From Solobacterium sp. (GTDB lineage: Bacteria > Bacillota_I > Bacilli_A > Erysipelotrichales > Erysipelotrichaceae): 64,000 nt of DNA. The stretch spans positions 17,087-81,086 of the forward strand of contig JAILLA010000001.1 in NCBI GenBank assembly GCA_024693325.1. The letters are read 5' to 3'. This document shows, in pieces, positions 1 through 14,064 of the stretch (its first letter is position 1; each line of letters starts with the position of its first letter). The notes beneath the pieces are model-generated. The model was not told the origin of the DNA and made no database searches. It saw only the letters and a list, made by a program, of their open reading frames with translations. The position numbers and the translations under genes were made by a program.

Positions 1-1784
1 CCGAGCGGTCTGTTCTCATCCTGGATCTGTGCCTTCGAACGCATGATCGCATCAGATACGAGCTTCAGAGCTTCGTCCTGACCGATGACACGCTTTGCCA
101 GCGCTTCCGGCAGATGCAGTATCTTCTGGCGTTCTGTCGACATCAGACGGCTTACTTCAATATGCGTCCATCTGGATACGATCTTTGCGATCATATCTTC
201 GTCCACTTCCTGCTGGATCATTGAGCTCTTGCCCTTTGTACCGGCTTCCCTGATCTTTCGTTCCAGCGCAGGGATCGTATCGTATTTCAGTTTTGCGGCA
301 AGTTCATAGTCCGCGTCATTCTGTGCCTGTGTCAGCTGCAGACGGGCTGTTTCAAGGTCTTCCTTGGCTGTCTTGACCGAATCAAGTTCCTGCTTTTCAA
401 GCTGCCACCGAGAGAACTTTGTCTCCTTTTCTTCATTCAGATTGGCCAGTTCCCGCTCAATATCTTCACGGCGTTCGATCGTTTTGGGATCATCTTCACC
501 CTTCAGTGAAGTCTCCTCGATCTGCAGCGTCATGATCCTGCGGCTCAGTTCATCAAGCTCTGCCGGCATGGAATCCATTTCCACACGGATGCATGCGCAC
601 GCTTCATCGATCAGGTCGATCGCTTTATCAGGCAGGTATCTATCTGTAATATAGCGGTTCGAAAGGATCGCTGCCGCAACGATGGCTTCGTCCTTGATCT
701 CTACACCATGATGTGATTCAAACCTGTCCTTCAGACCTCTGAGAATCGAGATGGTATCTTCTACGGTAGGCTCCGCTACCTGGATCTTCTGGAATCTGCG
801 TTCCAGAGCACGGTCCTTTTCGATGTATTTGCGGTATTCATCGAATGTTGTAGCACCGATGCATTTCAGTTCACCTCTGGCAAGCATCGGCTTCAGCAGA
901 TTTGCGGCATCCATGGAACCTTCTGTTTTGCCGGCTCCGACCAGATTGTGGATCTCATCAATGAAGAGGATGATGCCTCCGTCCGCTTCTTTTACCTGGT
1001 TCAGCACACCCTTGAGACGCTCTTCATATTCGCCTCTGTACTTCGCACCGGCGATCAGGGCACCCATATCGAGTTCGATCAGTCTCTTATCCTTCAGACC
1101 CAGCGGAACATCACCGTTCATGATCCTCCAGGCCAGTCCTTCAACGATCGCTGTTTTACCGACACCGGGTTCACCGATCAGAACCGGATTGTTTTTCGTC
1201 TTACGTGAAAGAATTTCGATGACTCTCCTGATCTCGTCATCGCGTCCGATCACAGGATCGATCTTGCCGTCCTTGACATCCTGTACAAGATCATGTCCGT
1301 ATTTGGATAATGCGTCAAGCTGACTTTCATTGGTCTTCTCATCCATCTTCATTCCACCTCTTCTCTCATCTTCCGCGGCTTCGATCCCTTTTGCCGTAAT
1401 ATTGAAACGTCTCCTGATCTCATCGATCACCGGGGCTTTTGTTTCAAACATTCCGATCAGGAATGCGCCGCTGCTCATATACGTGTCGTCATGGCGCTTC
1501 ATGTATGCAAGCGCGTGTGTATTTGCTTCATTGACATATCTGTTCAGGACCGGCTGACCTCCTTGTGAGGATCCCGGCAGTCTGTCCAGATATGTTCTCA
1601 CCGTTTCCGCAAGTTCCTGCTTGGACAGGTCCATGCGTTTCCATATTCCATCCAGGCTGTCATCTTCCAGCATTGCATTGAGGATGTGCTCCGTGCTCAG
1701 TTCCGGATTCCCTTTTTCCTGAGCCTTTTGGAGCGCACTTAAAATGATGGCCTGGAGCTGTTCCGTCATCTGCTCAATATTCAT
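1..1784 (-). CDS. clpB: ClpB disaggregase ATPase (partial)
   Basis: AAA+ disaggregase that works with DnaK-DnaJ-GrpE to rescue aggregated proteins in the cytoplasm. About 594 N-terminal residues are in the window. They cover the N domain (about 1-150), the first AAA module with Walker A GEPGVGKT (near residue 202) and Walker B LFIDEIHN (near 272), and a charged middle coiled-coil domain. The sequence stops at the motif DENRPLG, just before the second Walker A, because the gene leaves the window. The ATG at 1784 follows a strong GGAGGT ribosome site. It lies 19 bases after dnaJ with no terminator between, so it should be the last known member of the CIRCE-controlled operon. Family assignment is firm. 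Confidence 0.96.
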   Translation of the reverse strand, partial: MNIEQMTEQLQAIILSALQKAQEKGNPELSTEHILNAMLEDDSLDGIWKRMDLSKQELAETVRTYLDRLPGSSQGGQPVLNRYVNEANTHALAYMKRHDDTYMSSGAFLIGMFETKAPVIDEIRRRFNITAKGIEAAEDERRGGMKMDEKTNESQLDALSKYGHDLVQDVKDGKIDPVIGRDDEIRRVIEILSRKTKNNPVLIGEPGVGKTAIVEGLAWRIMNGDVPLGLKDKRLIELDMGALIAGAKYRGEYEERLKGVLNQVKEADGGIILFIDEIHNLVGAGKTEGSMDAANLLKPMLARGELKCIGATTFDEYRKYIEKDRALERRFQKIQVAEPTVEDTISILRGLKDRFESHHGVEIKDEAIVAAAILSNRYITDRYLPDKAIDLIDEACACIRVEMDSMPAELDELSRRIMTLQIEETSLKGEDDPKTIERREDIERELANLNEEKETKFSRWQLEKQELDSVKTAKEDLETARLQLTQAQNDADYELAAKLKYDTIPALERKIREAGTKGKSSMIQQEVDEDMIAKIVSRWTHIEVSRLMSTERQKILHLPEALAKRVIGQDEALKLVSDAIMRSKAQIQDENRPL

Positions 1785-1803
1785 GATTACCTCCGCTGAT
1801 CAC

Positions 1804-2937
1804 TCAGCTGAACATCTTTTTAAACTGATCCCAAGGCTTCTTTTTGGAACCGTTCTGGATATCCTGAAGCTGCTTGTACAGTTCTTTTTCCTTTGATGTG
1901 AGTTTCTTGTCGACCTGGATCCTGACAGTGCAGATCTGATCTCCGGGTTTGCCGCCTCTGACATCGGGAACACCTTCACCTCTCAGACGAAGCTGTGTTC
2001 CTTCCTGTGTACCGGCAGGGATCTTCATCGTTACTTCACCGCGGATCGTAGGTACATCCAGTGTCGTTCCGATCGTTGCATCGACTGCTGTGACCGGAAT
2101 ATCCAGGAAAATGTTCTTTCCTTCACGGATGAACTGGCTGTGTTCACGGATATGGATCTCGATGAACAGATCACCGTTGTCTCCTCCGTTGATACCGCGC
2201 TCGCCCTTACCGGCAATACGGAGCTGCTGTCCGTCATTGATGCCTGCAGGGATCTTGACATCGACCTTTGTGTGCTTGCGGATATATCCTCTGCCCTGGC
2301 AGTCAGGACACGGTCTTCTGATCTTCTTGCCGGTACCGCCGCAGTCCGGACATACGGACTGTGTACGGTATACGGTGAAGCCCATTCTCTGTTCACGGGT
2401 CACGCTTCCGGAACCGCGGCATGTGGAACATGTTTCGATATCGCTGGAATTCTCTGCCCCGCTGCCTCCGCATCTGGAGCACTTCTCATCTACATCGATA
2501 TCGATCGTCTCCGTCTTTCCGAAGCATGCGTCCATAAAATCGACATTCATGCGCATGAACCTGTCATTGCCGCGCTGCGGTCCCGTGGAACGTCTGGTGC
2601 TTCCGCCAAATCCGCCCATGCCTCCGCCGAAGAAGGATGAGAATATATCATTCAGATCATCAAAGCTGCCGCTCTGGAATCCGCCGAATCCGTTTCCGAA
2701 TCCGCCAGCGCCATCCATTCCTGCAAAGCCGAACTGGTCATAAGTCTGACGCTTCTGCGGATCACTGAGGACTTCATATGCCTCGTTGATCTCTTTGAAT
2801 TTATCTTCCGCACCCGGATCCTTGTTCACATCCGGATGATATTTTTTTGCCAGTGAACGATATGCTTTTTTGATCTCGTCTTCACTTGCCCCTTTTGAGA
2901 TTCCAAGAACCTCATAATAGTCTCTTTTATCTGCCAT
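1804..2937 (-). CDS. dnaJ: Chaperone DnaJ (Hsp40)
   Basis: Co-chaperone that stimulates DnaK ATP hydrolysis and delivers unfolded clients. 377 residues, full length. The J domain (1-70) carries the HPD motif in YHPDVNKD. A Gly/Phe-rich linker follows (about 75-115). Four zinc-binding CxxCxGxG repeats are visible ([32 protein letters not shown]). C-terminal substrate-binding domains follow. This is a type I DnaJ. It lies downstream of dnaK and upstream of clpB in the same operon. Confidence 0.98.
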   Translation of the reverse strand: MADKRDYYEVLGISKGASEDEIKKAYRSLAKKYHPDVNKDPGAEDKFKEINEAYEVLSDPQKRQTYDQFGFAGMDGAGGFGNGFGGFQSGSFDDLNDIFSSFFGGGMGGFGGSTRRSTGPQRGNDRFMRMNVDFMDACFGKTETIDIDVDEKCSRCGGSGAENSSDIETCSTCRGSGSVTREQRMGFTVYRTQSVCPDCGGTGKKIRRPCPDCQGRGYIRKHTKVDVKIPAGINDGQQLRIAGKGERGINGGDNGDLFIEIHIREHSQFIREGKNIFLDIPVTAVDATIGTTLDVPTIRGEVTMKIPAGTQEGTQLRLRGEGVPDVRGGKPGDQICTVRIQVDKKLTSKEKELYKQLQDIQNGSKKKPWDQFKKMFS

Positions 2938-2984
2938 ATCTTCACTGCCCTTTCTGTTTATTCATATAAGGTGTTTCCTCATAA

Positions 2985-3018
2985 GACAAACTCCCAGGTT
3001 TTACCCCAGGAATTTGTC
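2985..3018 (-). promoter_or_regulatory. Imperfect hairpin between dnaK and dnaJ
   Basis: The 96-base dnaK-dnaJ spacer holds a 34-base inverted repeat. The outer arms GACAAA/TTTGTC are perfect, and shorter inner pairings (TCC/GGA, GG/CC) are broken by mismatches. No T-run follows on the minus strand, so it is not a standard terminator. It could be an RNA processing or stability element that lets dnaK mRNA outlast dnaJ mRNA. That role is inference. Confidence 0.35.
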
Positions 3019-3033
3019 AGTCGATCATTTGTC

Positions 3034-5518
<2,485 letters not shown>

Positions 5519-5522
<4 letters not shown>

Positions 5523-6550
5523 TTTTCTTCCTCACCGCCTCCCGAGCTGTACATTTTTTCTATCATCTTTGCAGTATAGCCGATCATAGAAACGATCTGG
5601 TCGTAATTCATACGGCTGGGACCTACCACCATCAGCTGACCATTTTCCTCTCCGCTGACACGGAATGTACTTCTGACGATCGCTACGTCGTTCAGCCATG
5701 TCAGTTCTGTACCCTGTGTCGTTCTGACTGCGACCGCGGTCGAATCATTTCCGATATCTCTCCATACGGTAGAATCATCCAGCATCGACATCAGCTGCTT
5801 CAGCTTTCCGATATCTTCGAACTCCGGCTGATACAGCAGTCTGTCCTTTCCTGAGAAATAAACATTCTCTCTGGCAAACTTGACGAATGCCTGAACAAAT
5901 GCCGTAAAGAGGATCTCGTGACGTTCAACGACCGATGCCAGAGCCGGTTTGATGTCTTCCATACGATCGACCAGTTCTGCAAGCGGTACGTTCTTCAGTC
6001 TGTCATTCAGGATCTCTGTACATGTTTCAATATCATGTACGGATACTGACTGTTCAAAGTGGAACGTCCTTGTTTCGGTATGTCCCGAATTCGTGATAAA
6101 CACGCATACTGCATTTCTGTCGTCAAGCGGGAACAGCTTGATATGCTTCAGACGCTGTTTTGAAGAATCAGGTCCGATCGCACCGCTTGTCATATTTGTC
6201 ATTTCAGACAATATCTGACAGCTCTGACGGATCGCCTCTTCAATATTCAGGTTGGCTGCTTCAAATGCGTCGCGGATCGCAACTTCCATCCGTTTGTCCA
6301 TGCCTGAGCCGCTCAGAAGGTTCTCACAGTAGAACTTATATCCCATTGTGCTCGGAACTCTTCCGCTTGAAGTGTGTGTTTTTTCAAGATATCCCATCTC
6401 TTCAAGTACCTGCATGTCATTACGGATGGTCGCACTGGAATACGGCAGACGGTATTTCTGCTGCAGTGCCTTGGAACCAACCGGTTCAGCGGTACGGATA
6501 TATTCGTCGACGATTGCTTTGAATATCTCGATACGTCTGGGTGTCAACAT
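5519..6550 (-). CDS. hrcA: Heat-inducible repressor HrcA
   Basis: Repressor of CIRCE-controlled chaperone genes; its folding is normally checked by GroEL. 343 residues. The N-terminal winged helix (1-75) contains the segment LPYSSATIRNDMQVLEEMGYL, typical of HrcA. The C-terminal domain includes the GPSRMNYDQ segment seen near the end of family members. It is the first gene of its own operon, and a CIRCE operator lies about 60 bases upstream, so autoregulation is expected. Confidence 0.97.
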
Positions 6551-6593
6551 GATATCCGCCTCCTTTTAGCATTCCTGTCCCTTGACTGCTAAC

Positions 6594-6622
6594 AGTATAT
6601 ATCCGAATTTTAGCACTGTCAA
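6594..6622 (-). promoter_or_regulatory. Sigma-A type promoter of hrcA operon
   Basis: On the minus strand a perfect -35 TTGACA (6617-6622) and a -10 TATACT (6594-6599) are separated by exactly 17 bases. The -35 lies inside the CIRCE repeat, so HrcA binding would block RNA polymerase directly. Confidence 0.85.
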
Positions 6623-6636
6623 TGCACGTGTGCTAA
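6610..6636. promoter_or_regulatory. CIRCE operator upstream of hrcA
   Basis: The inverted repeat TTAGCACTG-N9-GTGTGCTAA matches the CIRCE consensus TTAGCACTC-N9-GAGTGCTAA, apart from the innermost bases of each arm. It is the HrcA binding site and overlaps the hrcA -35 box. An almost identical copy precedes the hsp20 pair at 30061-30087. Confidence 0.92.
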
Positions 6637-6692
6637 AAAGTTTGCCTTCTTCACAAGATTACGTTATTTGATGCTGACTGCGTACTGCCTGA

Positions 6693-8267
<1,575 letters not shown>

Positions 8268-8285
8268 ATCACGATCTCATACAGG

Positions 8286-8313
8286 CGGCAGGAATGAACC
8301 TGCCGTTTTTTTT
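8286..8313 (+). terminator. Rho-independent terminator of GH1 gene
   Basis: CGGCAGG-aatgaa-CCTGCCG stem-loop followed by eight T, 18 bases after the stop codon. Confidence 0.92.
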
Positions 8314-8442
8314 GCGGTACGATCTGCAAAGTGCCGGTTCAAAACTCCATTGCATCAAATTCCATGCAGATGATTTGTGCTAACATATATTTACAGACTG
8401 CACCATACAGACAGGAACCTTTCCTGTATCGGAGAACATATC

Positions 8443-9810
8443 ATGGAAGAAACCAAACATATAGAGATCGAAACAGCACTTGGCACGATCATCGGAAACT
8501 GTACTTCCGGGTACAAAGAGTTTCTGGGTATTCCCTACGCAAAGGCAGAACGTTTCCGCTATGCAGTGCCAGTTGACAGCTTTGAAGGAAAGCTGAATGC
8601 CACATCGTACGGAAATGCATGTCCGCAGTACAGGATGTATTTCCCCCAGCTCGATAATCCCGAGCGCCTGTTCTACTACAGGGAGTTCAGGGAAGGGATC
8701 GATTTTCATTATGATGAAGACTGCCTGAACCTGAATATATACACTCCTGCCGAACCGGTGAACTGCCCTGTCATAGTTTTTATCCATGGCGGAGGCTTTA
8801 ATTCCGGCTGCAACCAGGAGGAGCCGTTCCGCGGATATGAGTTTGCAAAACGCGGGATCATCACTGTTTTCATCAATTACCGAACAGGCATCTTCGGGTA
8901 TCTGACGCATGAAGAAATACAGAATGAGTACGGGAGAAACGGAAACTTCGGACTGGATGACCAGCTGACTGCCATCAGATGGGTCAAACAGCATATCGCT
9001 GATTTCGGTGGAGATCCTGACAATATCACACTTGCCGGACAGAGTGCAGGAGCGATCTCCATCCAGTATCTCTGCCTTGACCATGATTATGAAGGTCTGT
9101 TTCAGCGTGTACTCATGATGTCAGGTGCCGGTCTCTTCCCGAAGTTTGCCCTTCCAAGACCTGCTGTACAGACACAGGAATACTGGCTCGAACTGATGAA
9201 AAGAGCCGGATGTGCAGATCTTGATGAACTGAGGGCACTGCCTGTCAAAGATCTTCTGACAGCAGTACAGGAACTGAAGCAGGAACGCAGCGATACGACG
9301 TACAACACGATGCCCGTGATCGACGGATATCTGATCAAAGGTCCGGTCGACCAGCTCATCAAGAAGCCCCTGAAGATCGGCTATATGCTTGGCTACACAA
9401 ACAACGATATGTACGCGCCTGTCATGGCATTTATCGGCAATCAGTTCGGCACAAGGAACAATGCTTATATTTACTACTTTGATCTGGATGCGCCGGGTGA
9501 CAGCAACGGTGCCTTCCATTCCAGTGATCTGCGTTATTTGTTCGGAAGGCTTTCTGCTTCATGGCGTCCGTATACAGTCAGGGATTACGAAGTATCCAGG
9601 CAGCTGATCGATTACGCTGCCGCTTATGCAAAGACCGGCGATCCCAACGGACCGTTCAGACCGCAGTGGATGCCCTGCTCCAAAGGCAAGACAAAGATCC
9701 TCTGCTTTGGCAAAGAACGGACACACATGGGGACCCCTTCTGTTCTGAAGCTCTGCAGCAACATGATCAATAAAGGTGAACCAAAAGCCGAAATAAAAGA
9801 AGTACAGTGA
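8443..9810 (+). CDS. Type B carboxylesterase
   Basis: Alpha/beta-hydrolase of the carboxylesterase type B family, 455 residues from the chosen ATG. GGAGA at 8431 supports this start; an upstream GTG at 8377 is possible but lacks a ribosome site. Visible motifs are EDCLNLNIYTP (family signature), the oxyanion loop FIHGGGF (near 115), the nucleophile in GQSAGA (Ser near 201) and FHSSDLRYLFG, which holds the catalytic His. There is no signal peptide, so it is cytoplasmic. It may remove acyl groups from imported plant compounds handled by the neighbouring sugar genes; the substrate is not deducible. Confidence 0.9.
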   Translation: MEETKHIEIETALGTIIGNCTSGYKEFLGIPYAKAERFRYAVPVDSFEGKLNATSYGNACPQYRMYFPQLDNPERLFYYREFREGIDFHYDEDCLNLNIYTPAEPVNCPVIVFIHGGGFNSGCNQEEPFRGYEFAKRGIITVFINYRTGIFGYLTHEEIQNEYGRNGNFGLDDQLTAIRWVKQHIADFGGDPDNITLAGQSAGAISIQYLCLDHDYEGLFQRVLMMSGAGLFPKFALPRPAVQTQEYWLELMKRAGCADLDELRALPVKDLLTAVQELKQERSDTTYNTMPVIDGYLIKGPVDQLIKKPLKIGYMLGYTNNDMYAPVMAFIGNQFGTRNNAYIYYFDLDAPGDSNGAFHSSDLRYLFGRLSASWRPYTVRDYEVSRQLIDYAAAYAKTGDPNGPFRPQWMPCSKGKTKILCFGKERTHMGTPSVLKLCSNMINKGEPKAEIKEVQ

Positions 9811-9825
9811 ATGTACCTCTTTTTT
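9795..9825. terminator. Bidirectional terminator, esterase/symporter
   Basis: AAAAGAaGTAC-N7-GTACcTCTTTT repeat spans the esterase stop and is A-rich on one side and T-rich on the other. It can serve both convergent genes. Confidence 0.8.
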
Positions 9826-9836
9826 CGTTATAAGGA

Positions 9837-11324
9837 TCAGATCTCGATCTCTTTGTTTTCGTAGGATTCCCTGAGTTTCTGTTCCTTGCTGATCTGGAGT
9901 TCTTCTGTCTTTTCCTTTGTCAGCGGATAGTAGAAGATCAGGATCGCAGCCATGATGCCGAACATGATCGCCGGGATCAGTGTTCCGAGGTCATACATGA
10001 TCTTCAGGTTGGAGAGTGTCTGTACCGCTCCCTTTTCATATTTATAGTGCATACCGAGCAGTGCGCCGTTGACACAGATCGCAGCCAGCACCTGTCCGAC
10101 TTTTCTGAACAGATTGAATACGGAATAAGCGGTTCCGTCTTCACGGCTTCCGGTACTGACTTCAATATCATCGATGGCGTCAGTGACCATAGCCCACAGC
10201 TGCATAACAAGCGTCGTCAGTCCGCATCCGCTGATAAAGTTCATTGCAAGGAAGATCCAAAGCAGTTTGGCAGGATCCATTCCGCGCAGGAAGAACAGTA
10301 CGAGGTTTGCCAGGGCAGCGATCGTCATGCCGACTGATGTAACTTCCTTCTTGCCCTTCTTTCCAGTCAGTTTTGGAAGGAAGAACATGAAGATGATCAT
10401 CGGTGAATATGTGCATGCCTGTGTTGCCAGGTTCATCCAGTTTGCATGGAAATAGTCATTGAACAGGTATGTATAGAAACTCTGCGTGAACATCTGGCCG
10501 GCAAGCAGCAGCATCGATACCATCGTGACGCCGATAAATGCGCGGTTCGTAAAGAGAAGCTTGATGGCTTTCTTTGCGGCACCCTTCTGGGGAGGCTGAG
10601 GCTTTGTCTTGACACGCTCCTTATTCAATGTGAATGCGATCAGCAGCATAATGCATGAAACGACCGCCATGATGATGACGCCTTTGATCACCGGTGCATA
10701 CTGCAGGTCAGTGATCACTTTGCCGTTTTCACCGATCACAGGATTGCCCGCTCCGTCTACACGGTCCGCATATGCAAAGCTGGCAATGAGCAGTACAGGG
10801 ATCGAACCGAGCGCTGCGCCGATCGAACGGAATACTGAAAGCTTGCTGCGTTCATGTGCGTCAGTCGTCACAACAGACGCCAGTGATCCGTAAGGAATCT
10901 GCAGGACGGTATATGCCATTCCGAAGAAGATATACGTACATGTCGCATAGATACATGTCGCTGTATAGTGTCCTTCTTCCCCGATTCCCGGAAGCTTCAG
11001 GAACATCAGGACTGCTGATATGGAAAGCGGTACTGCGGCATACAGGATCCATTTCCTGTAGCGTCCGTATTTCCCCGGTTCAACTGTATCGCAGATCCTG
11101 CCCATGATCGGGTCATTAATGCCGTCCCATACCCTTGCCACGATAAACATGACCATGATGAACAAAGGACTCAGATGAAAGATGTCTGTATAGAACTTCT
11201 GCAGAAGTGTTGTGACCAGCGCAAACACCAGACAGCCTGCAGTATCGACCATTGCATAGCCAAGATAATCCTTCGCTTTCAGTCCGCTGGTACGGCTGAT
11301 ATAACTATTACTATTATCTGACAC
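9837..11324 (-). CDS. GPH-family sugar:cation symporter
   Basis: Major-facilitator protein of the glycoside-pentoside-hexuronide:cation symporter family (MelB/XynB/UidB type), in the membrane. 495 residues with about 12 hydrophobic segments. The N-terminal DYLGYAMVDTAG and the loop VWDGINDPIMGRICD, with its conserved Asp residues, are diagnostic. The start is a GTG preceded by GGGAGGG. It converges on the esterase and is near the phospho-glycosidase, so it may bring in a plant glycoside; the substrate is not shown. Confidence 0.9.
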   Translation of the reverse strand: MSDNSNSYISRTSGLKAKDYLGYAMVDTAGCLVFALVTTLLQKFYTDIFHLSPLFIMVMFIVARVWDGINDPIMGRICDTVEPGKYGRYRKWILYAAVPLSISAVLMFLKLPGIGEEGHYTATCIYATCTYIFFGMAYTVLQIPYGSLASVVTTDAHERSKLSVFRSIGAALGSIPVLLIASFAYADRVDGAGNPVIGENGKVITDLQYAPVIKGVIIMAVVSCIMLLIAFTLNKERVKTKPQPPQKGAAKKAIKLLFTNRAFIGVTMVSMLLLAGQMFTQSFYTYLFNDYFHANWMNLATQACTYSPMIIFMFFLPKLTGKKGKKEVTSVGMTIAALANLVLFFLRGMDPAKLLWIFLAMNFISGCGLTTLVMQLWAMVTDAIDDIEVSTGSREDGTAYSVFNLFRKVGQVLAAICVNGALLGMHYKYEKGAVQTLSNLKIMYDLGTLIPAIMFGIMAAILIFYYPLTKEKTEELQISKEQKLRESYENKEIEI

Positions 11325-11418
11325 GGTTTTTCCCTCCCGAAATAATATGATCTTTTATATTGTATCACGGCTGTTCAAAAACAACGTTATTGATTCTGAC
11401 AATCAGTACATGGAATGT

Positions 11419-11454
11419 AAAAAAACAGCCGGATCAGTCAATTTGTCCGGCTGT
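11419..11454 (-). terminator. Terminator after feoAB
   Basis: ACAGCCGGA/TCCGGCTGT stem followed by a T-run on the minus strand, 24 bases after the feoAB stop. Confidence 0.92.
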
Positions 11455-11477
11455 GATGAAATCATCATTTTTATACG

Positions 11478-13820
11478 TTAAGAAATGCCGAGGATCAGTC
11501 CTATAATCCGTACAAGCCCCGCCATGATCCAGGCGATCCCGCATTGCCACAGAACCACATAGAATGCCCACCGGCTGCCCATCTCACGTTTGATCGCAGC
11601 GATCGCCGCAACACAAGGTGTATAGAGCAGGCTGAATACCAGCATGGAAGCTGCAGTCAGCGTACCGATCGCCTTCACTCCGTCAACGAACAGTACCTCC
11701 ATGACGGAAACAACGCTTTCCTTGGCCATGAAGCCGCTGACAAGAGATGTAACGATGCGCCAGTCTCCCAGACCGATCGGCCTGAACAGCGGAGCAGCTA
11801 CACCGGCGATCACTGCCAGGATACTGTCATGGGAATCAGCCACAAGGTTGAACCGGAAATCGAAGCTCTGCAGGAACCATACCACGATCGTTGCGATCAG
11901 GATGACAGAGAACGCACGGTGCAGGAAATCCTTTGCCTTTTCCCATAAGAGCTGCCAGACATTCTTCGGGCTTGGCAGACGGTAATTCGGAAGCTCCATG
12001 ACAAACGGTACAGCTTCACCCTTGAACAGCGTATTCCGGTAGACCATCGCAAGCAGGATACCGACAATGATACCAAGCAGGTATAGTCCGGTAATGATCA
12101 GCCAGCTGTGCTTCGGGAAGAAGGCATTGACGAAGAAGCTGTAGATCGGCAGCTTCGCTGTGCATGACATGAACGGTGTCAGCAGGATCGTCATACGTCT
12201 GTCACGGTCACTGGGGAGCGTACGTGTTGACATAACTGCGGGTACTGTACATCCAAACCCTATCAGCATCGGTACGATACTGCGTCCGGAAAGACCGATA
12301 TGACGAAGCAGTCCGTCCATAAAGAAGGCAACACGTGCGATATATCCACTGTCTTCAAGCATTGAGAGGAAGAAGAACAGCGTCACGATCAGAGGAAGGA
12401 AACTGAGAACACTTCCGACACCCTCAAAGATACCGTTCATGATCAGACTCTGGACTGCTTCATTGACCTGTCCTGCTTCCATGACCGATTTGATCCAGGC
12501 TCCGAGAATTCCGATCAGATTAGCCAGCAGATCCTGCAGGAACGGTCCGATCAGGAAGAACGTCAGGAAGAATACCAATCCCATGATGAGGATGAACATC
12601 GGGATCGCTGTAAACTTTCCGGTCAGGATACTGTCGATCTTCTGGCTTCTCAGATGTTCACGGCTTTCATGGGGACGTATCACACAGGAATCAGATACCT
12701 TCTGGATATACTCGAACCTCATATCCGCGATTGCGGCACTATGGTCAAGTCCCCTTTCCTTTTCCATCTGCAGAATGATATGTTCGACCATTTCCTGTTC
12801 ATTCTGATCTAGTTCCAGCTGCCCGGCAATGAGCTGATCCCCTTCGATCAGTTTGCTTGCCGCAAACCTGACGGGAAGTCCTGCCCGCTCAGCATGATCT
12901 TCGATCAGATGACACACAGCGTGCAGTGCCCTGTGTACTGCTCCGCCATGGTTCTCAGGACTGCAGAAGTCCTGGCGGAGCGGCTTTTCCTGATACTTTG
13001 CGATGTGTACAGCATGGCGTACAAGCTCATCGACGCCTTCGTTCCTGGCAGCTGAAATAGGAACCACCGGAACTCCCAGCAAGGCTTCCATGGCGTTGAT
13101 ATCGACCGTACCGCCGTTTCCGCGCAGTTCATCCATCATATTCAGTGCAACTACCATCGGCGTATCCATTTCAAGCAGCTGAAGTGTCAGATACAGATTG
13201 CGCTCGATATTGGTCGCATCCACGATATCGATGATCGCTTTTGGTTTTTCCTTTAAGACGAAATCACGTGATACAAGCTCTTCACTGGAATACGGGGACA
13301 TAGAATAAATGCCCGGAAGATCTGTGATCCTGGAGTTGCTGTAACCGCGGATCACACCGTCTTTACGGTCTACCGTAACACCCGGGAAGTTGCCTACATG
13401 CTGGTTGGCACCTGTCAGCTGATTGAACAATGTTGTTTTACCGCTGTTCTGATTTCCTACCAGCGCAAATGTCAGGATGGTATCATCGGGAAGCGGATTG
13501 CCGGTTCCCTTCGGGTGGAATTTTCCTTCTTCACCCAGACCGGGATGGTCCGTATGTTTCAGATCATGTTTTTCCGGTCTGACTTTCTCTGTCTGCTGAA
13601 CAGGTTCTATCGTGATCTGTTCCGCTTCGGCAACACGAAGCGTCAGCTCATAACCATGCAGGCGGAATTCCATAGGATCCCCCAACGGGGCTAGCTTGAC
13701 CAGCGTGATCTCTGCTCCGGGAATCACTCCCATATCAAGAAAATGCTGGCGCAGCATTCCGTCTCCGCCTACCGTCAATATCTTTCCGGTCTGTCCCGGT
13801 ATTAATGAATTCAGTTTCAT
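11478..13820 (-). CDS. feoB: Fused FeoA-FeoB ferrous iron transporter
   Basis: Membrane Fe2+ importer in which FeoA and FeoB are one 780-residue chain. Residues 1-73 are an SH3-like FeoA domain (LNSLIPGQTGKI, FLDMGVIPGAEI). A charged linker with several His follows (to about 112). The FeoB G domain has G1 GNQNSGKT (122-129), G2-type GNFPGVTVDRK, G3 DLPG and G4 NMMD. After that come the helical spacer and two gate/core transmembrane halves with GFGCTVPA and SCTAKLPI motifs. FeoA is normally separate, so the fusion is notable. The gene is monocistronic and has its own terminator. Confidence 0.95.
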   Translation of the reverse strand: MKLNSLIPGQTGKILTVGGDGMLRQHFLDMGVIPGAEITLVKLAPLGDPMEFRLHGYELTLRVAEAEQITIEPVQQTEKVRPEKHDLKHTDHPGLGEEGKFHPKGTGNPLPDDTILTFALVGNQNSGKTTLFNQLTGANQHVGNFPGVTVDRKDGVIRGYSNSRITDLPGIYSMSPYSSEELVSRDFVLKEKPKAIIDIVDATNIERNLYLTLQLLEMDTPMVVALNMMDELRGNGGTVDINAMEALLGVPVVPISAARNEGVDELVRHAVHIAKYQEKPLRQDFCSPENHGGAVHRALHAVCHLIEDHAERAGLPVRFAASKLIEGDQLIAGQLELDQNEQEMVEHIILQMEKERGLDHSAAIADMRFEYIQKVSDSCVIRPHESREHLRSQKIDSILTGKFTAIPMFILIMGLVFFLTFFLIGPFLQDLLANLIGILGAWIKSVMEAGQVNEAVQSLIMNGIFEGVGSVLSFLPLIVTLFFFLSMLEDSGYIARVAFFMDGLLRHIGLSGRSIVPMLIGFGCTVPAVMSTRTLPSDRDRRMTILLTPFMSCTAKLPIYSFFVNAFFPKHSWLIITGLYLLGIIVGILLAMVYRNTLFKGEAVPFVMELPNYRLPSPKNVWQLLWEKAKDFLHRAFSVILIATIVVWFLQSFDFRFNLVADSHDSILAVIAGVAAPLFRPIGLGDWRIVTSLVSGFMAKESVVSVMEVLFVDGVKAIGTLTAASMLVFSLLYTPCVAAIAAIKREMGSRWAFYVVLWQCGIAWIMAGLVRIIGLILGIS

Positions 13821-13878
13821 GAACGTTCAACCTCGCAGTACTGCAGTATCTATGATCCTGTACACAACAGGACATATC

Positions 13879-13892
13879 GTTAATACTTTAAC
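13879..13892. promoter_or_regulatory. Palindrome upstream of feoAB
   Basis: GTTAA-tact-TTAAC perfect inverted repeat 59 bases before the feoAB start codon. The position suits an operator for an iron-responsive DtxR- or Fur-type regulator, but the sequence is short and AT-rich, so this is only a candidate. Confidence 0.3.
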
Positions 13893-13973
13893 ACAAGTCA
13901 GGTGATTCCAATCATGAATTCCCGCAGAAAATGCTGAACAGCATGGAATTGCCGAACATGATCTCTTTCATAG

Positions 13974-14017
13974 AAAAAGTGCAGAACTTCATGGATCATG
14001 CGTCTGAAATTCTGCAC
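13974..14017 (-). terminator. Terminator after degV gene
   Basis: GTGCAGAA...TTCTGCAC arms with an extra inner TTCA/TGAA pairing, followed on the minus strand by TTTTT. It lies 48 bases after the degV stop. Confidence 0.85.
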
Positions 14018-14064
14018 TGTATTGTGACTCTTCTTTTAAATTGCCGTTTGTCCGGTATGATGTC

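Noticed and set aside
751..1323. 190-codon plus-strand open frame
   Set aside because: Lies wholly antisense to clpB, has no ribosome site, and its product is Ser/Arg-rich as expected of a shadow frame.
1949..2743. 264-codon plus-strand open frame
   Set aside because: Antisense to dnaJ; the product is Pro-rich reverse translation of the Gly-rich region. No start signals.
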